DNA of 64,000 nt, taken from positions 957,418 through 1,021,417 of the forward strand of contig NZ_KB899659.1 of the NCBI RefSeq assembly GCF_000378385.1. The letters run 5' to 3'. Within the stretch, counting starts at the first letter, position 1. Every line of letters starts with the position of its first letter. A model generated the notes under the pieces. That model saw only the letters and a program-made list of their open reading frames with translations. It made no database searches and was not told the origin of the DNA. The translations under genes and the position numbers were made by a program. This document shows positions 58,197-64,000 of this stretch, in pieces. This stretch comes from Paenibacillus daejeonensis DSM 15491 (lineage in GTDB: Bacteria; Bacillota; Bacilli; Paenibacillales; Paenibacillaceae).

Positions 58197-58733
58197 TTAT
58201 CGATCCGATTCGGAGGTGGTCATATTATGCAGTTCATGACTAGCGCTCTCCGGCACCAGAACCGCTTTCTCGCCTAGCGTAATCTCATCAGCGAACTGCG
58301 CAACCCTGAGCCAATGGCGCCCTTCCATTACATCTGAAATAAAACCATCCGTTAGTTCATAGCCTATTATAGGTGTACCCTTAATCGGATTAAAATAAAC
58401 ATCCGATATCCGCCCTAATTCTTCGCCGTTGGTCGTGATGACGGGCAAGTCTTTCAGTTTGCTCTCTCCCCAGCAATAACAGCGCGTGATTTCGCCTGCC
58501 GCTAGCCGTATAACCGCATCGGACCGGCTTACAATCAGCGCATCCTTGCCACAAGTCAGAACATCCTCCCAGTCGACGGCATAGGCTCCCTTGCGGGGCC
58601 AACTACGGCTACCCGTAATGATTCCCCTGAGCTGCCAGTGTTCGTCAAACCAGATATCTTTCACTTTGCCTATTGTCTTCCCGCTCCCGCTAACGATCAA
58701 CGGGAGACCGATCAAGTGCTGAAGCTTGAGCAC
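58197..58733 (-). CDS. yrrD: PRC-barrel domain protein (YrrD-like)
   Basis: The 178-residue protein has two PRC-barrel-like repeats: residues about 1-75 (LIGLPLIVSGSGKTIGKVKDIWFD) and 90-165 (LPVITTNGEELGRISDVYFNPIKGTPIIGYELTDG). PRC barrels occur in RNA-processing and photosynthetic proteins. B. subtilis YrrD is a conserved relative of unknown function in the same chromosomal context. The start lies 12 bases after the cysteine desulfurase stop. Confidence 0.8.
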   Translation of the reverse strand: MLKLQHLIGLPLIVSGSGKTIGKVKDIWFDEHWQLRGIITGSRSWPRKGAYAVDWEDVLTCGKDALIVSRSDAVIRLAAGEITRCYCWGESKLKDLPVITTNGEELGRISDVYFNPIKGTPIIGYELTDGFISDVMEGRHWLRVAQFADEITLGEKAVLVPESASHELHNMTTSESDR

Positions 58734-58745
58734 GGGCAGGGCCTC

Positions 58746-59900
58746 CTAAGCAGTAGTACGAATACGAAGCACAAGCGTTGCAACAATTTGCGCTGAATAT
58801 TCGATCTCCTCCATAGTATTGCCCAATCCAAAGCTGAACCGTACGGCGCTGCCCGCGAGCTGCTCAGACAGTCCCATGGCTGTGAGTACATGAGAGCGGC
58901 TCAGGGCGCCTGAACTGCAGGCAGAGCCGCCGGACACAGCAATGCCTTCGATGTCCAGATTCATTAATAGCGACTCTGCCGAGACGCCAGGAAAGCTGAG
59001 ATTCAGAATATCTGGAACCTGCTCCGATGACCCGCCGTTCAGGATAAATGCGTCCCTGCCGATCAAGTCCGAGAGCAGCTCCAGAAAGCGTTGACGGAGC
59101 TGCAGCATCCGCTCCCGCTTGCTCTCCCGCCGCGACTCTGCCAGCTCCAACGCTCTGGCGAATCCGCAGGCGCCCGCTACATTCTCCGTGCCGGCCCGGC
59201 GGTTGCGTTCCTGCGGACCGCCCAGAAGCTGCGGCTCAAAGCGCGTACCCTTGGCCACATAGAGTGCCCCTATCCCTTGCGGACCATTGATCTTGTGCGC
59301 CGAAAATGAAGCCAGATCAACAGGCATTTCACGCAATCGTAGCGGCAGCCGCCCCAACGCCTGGATCGCATCAACATGAAAGAGAATCCCACGTTCCCTG
59401 GCCGCCGCTCCGATCTGTTCAATTGGTTGAACGGTGCCGGTCTCGTTGTTGACAAGCATCACGCTTACTAGCGCCGTCTGCTCGTTCATCGCCTCGATCA
59501 CTTGCGCAGGGACGATGGCTCCGCTAGCGTCAGGCAGCAGCCGCGTCACGCGAAATCCCTGCTCCTCCAGACGATCCACTGCATGGAGAACGGCATGATG
59601 CTCGATAGCAGTCGTAATGATGTGGTCTCGGCCCGCTTTGCGCTGAGCCCAAGCTGCTCCGGCTAGACCGAGATTATCACTTTCGGTACCGCCAGAGGTG
59701 AAGATGAGCTCGGCAGGTGAGCAATGCAGCTGCGTTGCAATCCTGTCCCTGGCGCGTCCCAGCTGCTGCTTGGCGTTCCGGCCGAATGCATGGACGCTGG
59801 AAGGGTTGCCTCCCGGCCCCTGCCAGATCACCGTCATTTCCTCCAGCACTTCGGTCGCGAGCGGCGTTGTCGCCGCATGATCCATATAAATGCTCTGCAT
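58746..59900 (-). CDS. yrvO: Cysteine desulfurase (YrvO/IscS type)
   Basis: The 384-residue PLP enzyme removes sulfur from cysteine. Markers are MDHAATTPLATEVLEEM, NNETGTVQPIEQIG, the PLP-lysine SFSAHKINGPQGIGALY, and the flexible loop SACSSGALSRSHVL with the active-site Cys. In Bacillus YrvO passes sulfur to MnmA, encoded divergently here, for 2-thiouridine in tRNA. It is downstream of cymR and probably cotranscribed with it. Confidence 0.92.
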   Translation of the reverse strand: MQSIYMDHAATTPLATEVLEEMTVIWQGPGGNPSSVHAFGRNAKQQLGRARDRIATQLHCSPAELIFTSGGTESDNLGLAGAAWAQRKAGRDHIITTAIEHHAVLHAVDRLEEQGFRVTRLLPDASGAIVPAQVIEAMNEQTALVSVMLVNNETGTVQPIEQIGAAARERGILFHVDAIQALGRLPLRLREMPVDLASFSAHKINGPQGIGALYVAKGTRFEPQLLGGPQERNRRAGTENVAGACGFARALELAESRRESKRERMLQLRQRFLELLSDLIGRDAFILNGGSSEQVPDILNLSFPGVSAESLLMNLDIEGIAVSGGSACSSGALSRSHVLTAMGLSEQLAGSAVRFSFGLGNTMEEIEYSAQIVATLVLRIRTTA

Positions 59901-59911
59901 GGCTGCGACCG

Positions 59912-60331
59912 TTAAATGTAGAACATATAGCTGTCGAGTTCGCTCTCATCCTTGAAGGAGATCATATCCGCGAGCGTGGTCGAATCCAGCACTTCGGCAA
60001 TGCTGTCACGAATTCGCAGCCATAGGTGACGCTTGGCCGGGTCGTCTTCCTCTGTGAAATCGACTGGCGAGATCGGGCCTTCCAGGATGCGAATGATGTC
60101 TCCCGATGTGATCTGCTCCGGTTCCTTGGAGAGAATGTAGCCGCCATATGCGCCTCTCACACTCTTAACCAAACCTGCATTACGCAAGGGGGCAATCAGT
60201 TGCTCCAGGTAGTGCTCCGAGAGAGAGTTTCGCTCCGCGATGCTTTTCAAAGATATCGGGCCTTCCCCGAACTTCATTGCCAGTTCCATCATAATGGTTA
60301 AGCCATAACGGCCTTTAGTTGAAATTTTCAA
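59912..60331 (-). CDS. cymR: Cysteine-metabolism repressor CymR (Rrf2 family)
   Basis: The 139-residue Rrf2-type regulator starts MKISTKGRYGLTIMMELA and has a winged helix-turn-helix (ISLKSIAERNSLSEHYLEQLIAPLRNAGLVKSVRGAYGGYIL). It has no cysteine at all, which fits CymR and excludes the Fe-S regulators IscR/NsrR. In Bacillus CymR pairs with CysK and represses cysteine-supply genes. It heads the cymR-yrvO unit, divergent from mnmA. Confidence 0.9.
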   Translation of the reverse strand: MKISTKGRYGLTIMMELAMKFGEGPISLKSIAERNSLSEHYLEQLIAPLRNAGLVKSVRGAYGGYILSKEPEQITSGDIIRILEGPISPVDFTEEDDPAKRHLWLRIRDSIAEVLDSTTLADMISFKDESELDSYMFYI

Positions 60332-60578
60332 GGCAATCCTTCTTTCCCGGTTCTATACACCGTCAGATTTTAAGTGCACGCACTTGTCAGTAAAATGCAT
60401 GTCACCGCATATTAATTCATGGTATTCCCATATTGCTTCTATGTTAACATATCCAGCAGTCGTGTGGGTGAAAAAGCTTGGTCGACTTCGTGAAAAAGTT
60501 CGCCCGGCATGATACAATAAGGGGAATGCACCATCCCTGCAGGGACAGTGCGGATCGTCAAGCCAATTCAGGTGGTGA

Positions 60579-61706
<1,128 letters not shown>

Positions 61707-61738
61707 TGTAACACTTCCTGAGGATTCAGGGTTCACAC

Positions 61739-61800
61739 ACAAAAAAAACCGGCGGTTCGCCTTGCTTCAACTTGAAGCAAGACAAGACCGCCGGTTTTTC
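61739..61800. terminator. Bidirectional terminator after mnmA
   Basis: AAAACCGGCGGT and ACCGCCGGTTTTT form the outer stem with an inner TTGCTTC/GAAGCAA stem. It separates mnmA from the convergent CNNM/CorC gene. Confidence 0.8.
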
Positions 61801-61820
61801 ATGGTGTTTAATTAATCGAA

Positions 61821-63179
61821 TTAACCGGAACCAGCCTGGAGCCATTCTCCTTCGTCATTCTCTTCTATCCGCTTGCGCACCCCTATTCGGGAAATCCGCA
61901 AATGATCCGTTTCTTCAATGACAAATTCGAATGCCCCGTATGTGACCTTCTGCTGCTTCTTCGGCGGAATCTCAATCTGCGAATAAATCCATCCGCCAAT
62001 TGTGTCATAATTCTCACTGTCAATATCTAGTTCGAAGAAACTGTTCACTTCCTCGATCAGCATCAAGCCATTAATGGAGTAACTGTCCGACGTTTTCTTC
62101 TCGATATCCGGACGCTCCTCGTCAAATTCATCCTGTATGTCACCCACGATTTCTTCCATGATATCCTCCAGGGTGACCAGGCCTGATGTTCCGCCGTATT
62201 CATCAATCAGAATAGCTATCTGCGTCTTTTTCTTCTGCATCAGCTTGAGCAATGTACTGATCTGCATGGATTCCGGTACGGTCGTAATCGGACGCAGGAT
62301 TTGCCGGATATCGTCAAGACCTGGCGACTCGGACTTAAGAATATCCTTGATATGAACAAAACCGATGATATTATCTTTGTCCTGATCACATACCGGGAAA
62401 CGGGTATGCATCTCCTGCAGCGCAATCTTCTTGTTCTCTTCGTAGGAACGGCCGGCATACAGGCAGCTCATTTCGGTCCGAGGAATCATAATCTCGCGGG
62501 CGCAGGTCTCGGCAAAATCAAAAATATTATCCATCAGTGTCAGCTCTGTATTATCGATCAGTCCGCTCTTGTGACTCTCCTTCATCAGGATTCGGATTTC
62601 TTCCTCCGTATGCGCTGAATCATGCTCGGAGGCTGGCTCGACCCCTACTCGCTTAAGGAGCCAATTGGCCGTGCCATTGAGAAACCAAATGAACGGAAAC
62701 ATGATTTTGTGGAACAGCATGAGTGGTGCTGCGGTAAGCAGCGTCACATTCTCCGACTTGCGGATGGCCAGCGTCTTGGGTGCCAATTCGCCCAGCACAA
62801 TGTGGAGAAATGTAATAATCGAAAAAGCAATCAGAAATGCAATCGTATGGACGAGCACATCATTCAGTCCGAACCATCCCTTGAGGTAGGGTTCGATAAT
62901 CTTCGCGATTGCTGGCTCGCCGACATAGCCCAAACCCAATGATGCCAGCGTAATTCCCAATTGACACGCAGACAGATAGGCATCGAGGTTATTGGTCAGA
63001 TGGGAAGCGAATTTCGCTCGACGGTTCCCCTCGGTCACCAGCGTATCGATCCGGGTCCCCCTCACCTTCACCATGGCAAACTCGGCAGCAACGAAAAAAC
63101 CGTTCATAAAGACAAGAAACATAATAAGCATCATGTTTAATAGTAACGGCACTATCGGTAATGGGTCCTCCAACGACAC
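61821..63179 (-). CDS. CNNM/CorC-family membrane transporter (hemolysin-C type)
   Basis: The 452-residue protein has an N-terminal CNNM (DUF21) membrane domain (about residues 8-180; MNGFFVAAEFAMVKVR), a CBS pair (about 215-335; DNIFDFAETCAREIMIPRTEMSCL, IGFVHIKDIL, DEYGGTSGLVTLEDIMEEIVGDIQDE) and a C-terminal CorC_HlyC domain. Relatives move or sense Mg2+/Co2+. The start is uncertain: the GTG at 63179 is used here, but a GTG at 63152 is possible. An unusual hairpin separates a strong ribosome site from the start. Confidence 0.87.
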   Translation of the reverse strand: MSLEDPLPIVPLLLNMMLIMFLVFMNGFFVAAEFAMVKVRGTRIDTLVTEGNRRAKFASHLTNNLDAYLSACQLGITLASLGLGYVGEPAIAKIIEPYLKGWFGLNDVLVHTIAFLIAFSIITFLHIVLGELAPKTLAIRKSENVTLLTAAPLMLFHKIMFPFIWFLNGTANWLLKRVGVEPASEHDSAHTEEEIRILMKESHKSGLIDNTELTLMDNIFDFAETCAREIMIPRTEMSCLYAGRSYEENKKIALQEMHTRFPVCDQDKDNIIGFVHIKDILKSESPGLDDIRQILRPITTVPESMQISTLLKLMQKKKTQIAILIDEYGGTSGLVTLEDIMEEIVGDIQDEFDEERPDIEKKTSDSYSINGLMLIEEVNSFFELDIDSENYDTIGGWIYSQIEIPPKKQQKVTYGAFEFVIEETDHLRISRIGVRKRIEENDEGEWLQAGSG

Positions 63180-63229
63180 CCTGTCAGCTTGCCCCGGCAG
63201 CCGGGATGCAAAGTGACAGGCGCACCTCC
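63180..63229 (-). promoter_or_regulatory. Leader hairpin between ribosome site and start of the CNNM gene
   Basis: AAGGAGGTG (about 63221-63229) is followed by a 41-base stem-loop (63180-63220: CCTGTCA/TGACAGG, TTGC/GCAA, CCCGG/CCGGG) and then directly by the GTG at 63179. Folding would bring the distant ribosome site near the start. Regulation is inferred; no known riboswitch class is recognised. Confidence 0.45.
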
Positions 63230-63283
63230 TTCAAATTGTAAAATGAAAATCTAGCGGAAGTTACGCTTACTAGTCTCTATAGA

Positions 63284-63303
63284 AATGTAAGTTAACTTAC
63301 ATT
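63284..63303. promoter_or_regulatory. 20-bp perfect palindrome upstream of the CNNM gene
   Basis: AATGTAAGTTAACTTACATT is a perfect palindrome about 105 bases upstream of the CNNM start, in the likely promoter region. It looks like a dimeric regulator operator. The regulator is not identified. Confidence 0.55.
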
Positions 63304-63443
63304 CTAGCTTAGTCGATCCGTTATCTTCTAGTCAAACGTCAATTTCGGCTTGTTATCGATGTTTATTCGCCATAGGATGGACTTTATACATCATTTACTG
63401 GCTGACGCAGCAGTTTTCGCAACACAAGCTCCGTAATACGCAG

Positions 63444-63605
63444 CTGTTGAAAAAGAAGCCTACAGTCACGGATCGATCTTACGATCGCTGTTGTCCCCAG
63501 ATTTCTTTGATTTATCACCCCTTTAAGGGGAGAAATCCGGGGACAAAGGCGAACGCTTCGCTTCTCCAGATTCGATTCCGTGCCTCTCCGGCCGTTCTTC
63601 AACAG
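63444..63605. repeat. Dispersed palindromic repeat, copy 2
   Basis: This 162-base element is bounded by CTGTTGAA and TTCAACAG. Nested palindromes include TTGTCCCC/GGGGACAA, GATTTC/GAAATC and the central CCCCTTTAAGGGG. It shares long blocks with copy 1 at 49990-50160 and its left end with the fragment at 26065-26100. It has no coding frame. Confidence 0.78.
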
Positions 63606-63610
63606 TCTGT

Positions 63611-64000
63611 TTATACTTTGCCGTCTCTGTCAGGACGGTAATTCCGGTACCGGCGCTGGCGGTTGATCCGGATTTTCTCTTCCATGCCCTGCTCGGTTGC
63701 TTCATAGAGCTGCTTGCCATCCAGTTGATCCGGCAGATATTGTTGGTGGACATAATGGCCCGGATGATCATGCGGGTACTGGTAGCCCACATGTCCCAGC
63801 TGCGTGGAGCCTGCGTAGTGTCCGTCGCGCAAATGCAGCGGCACCTCCACACGACCAAGCGCATCCATGGCACGCATCGCCTTGTCAATCGCCGTCACCA
63901 CACTGTTGGATTTTGGGCTCTCGACAGCAAACAGAATGGCCTGGGTAATGTTCAATCTGGCTTCCGGCCAACCGATCTTGTGGTAGGCATCCATCGCCGT
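63611..64000 (-). CDS. rarA: Replication-associated recombination protein RarA, C-terminal part
   Basis: The C-terminal 130 residues of RarA/MgsA: AMDAYHKIGWPEARLNITQAI, SPKSNSVVTAIDKAMRAM, VPLHLRDGHYAGSTQLGHVGYQYPHD and QQYLPDQLDGKQLYEATEQGME. RarA is an AAA+ ATPase, related to clamp loaders and RuvB, that acts at stalled replication forks. The 5' part leaves the window at 64000. It neighbours the CNNM gene and lies near cymR, mirroring Bacillus rarA-cymR order. Confidence is high for identity; the gene is incomplete only because of the window edge. Confidence 0.9.
   Translation of the reverse strand, partial: TAMDAYHKIGWPEARLNITQAILFAVESPKSNSVVTAIDKAMRAMDALGRVEVPLHLRDGHYAGSTQLGHVGYQYPHDHPGHYVHQQYLPDQLDGKQLYEATEQGMEEKIRINRQRRYRNYRPDRDGKV

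Overview
The window looks like a chromosome segment of a Paenibacillus-type endospore-forming Firmicute. Reasons: moderately GC-rich coding DNA; many extracytoplasmic proteins with copper-amine-oxidase-N-type repeats; a sigK sporulation gene; an alanyl T-box leader; and gene order matching Bacillus (rarA, cymR, cysteine desulfurase, mnmA, yrrD, AI-2E protein, alaS, ireB, ruvX, DUF1292, mltG, two U32 genes). The genus is inference.

Bases 1 to about 25,600 are the right-hand part of a prophage whose tail, lysis and probable integrase end lie left of the window. Most genes are on the minus strand. From right to left: lysogeny control (repressor, Cro-like protein, operators, antirepressor, LytTR regulator); a recombination and replication block (SbcC/Rad50-like ATPase, putative annealing protein, metallo-beta-lactamase-fold protein, HNH protein, DnaD-type initiator with repeats, DnaC-type loader); many small nucleic-acid-metabolism genes, including two PAPS-reductase-like proteins, one frameshifted at a nine-G tract; an ArpU-type late regulator; a short tyrosine recombinase; and terminase, portal and minor capsid genes.

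The prophage ends inside sigK. The N-terminal part of sigma-K (25,939 leftwards) is intact as far as ...CIENE and then runs into phage sequence at a GAAAATGAG motif containing AATGA, the position used by the B. subtilis skin element. The element therefore appears to be a sigK-intervening prophage. Its repressor lacks a self-cleavage domain. A promoter carrying a LexA-like box points back across the repressor gene and could supply SOS induction by antisense RNA or a 37-residue protein.

Bases 26,000-64,000 are chromosome: a lipoprotein polysaccharide deacetylase, a phosphodiester glycosidase, a DnaQ-like exonuclease and a MarR regulator; a urease operon ureABCFGD without ureE, preceded by a TnrA/GlnR-like box; ilvD; an ECF sigma/anti-sigma pair; a second deacetylase; an AI-2E transporter; a penicillin-binding protein; two tandem chemoreceptors, each with a SigD-type promoter; two U32 genes; mltG; the DUF1292-ruvX-ireB-alaS group; a second AI-2E protein; a PRC-barrel protein; cysteine desulfurase with cymR and divergent mnmA (sulfur transfer to tRNA); a CNNM/CorC transporter; and the 3' part of rarA. 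Two full copies and one fragment of a short palindromic repeat lie between host genes.
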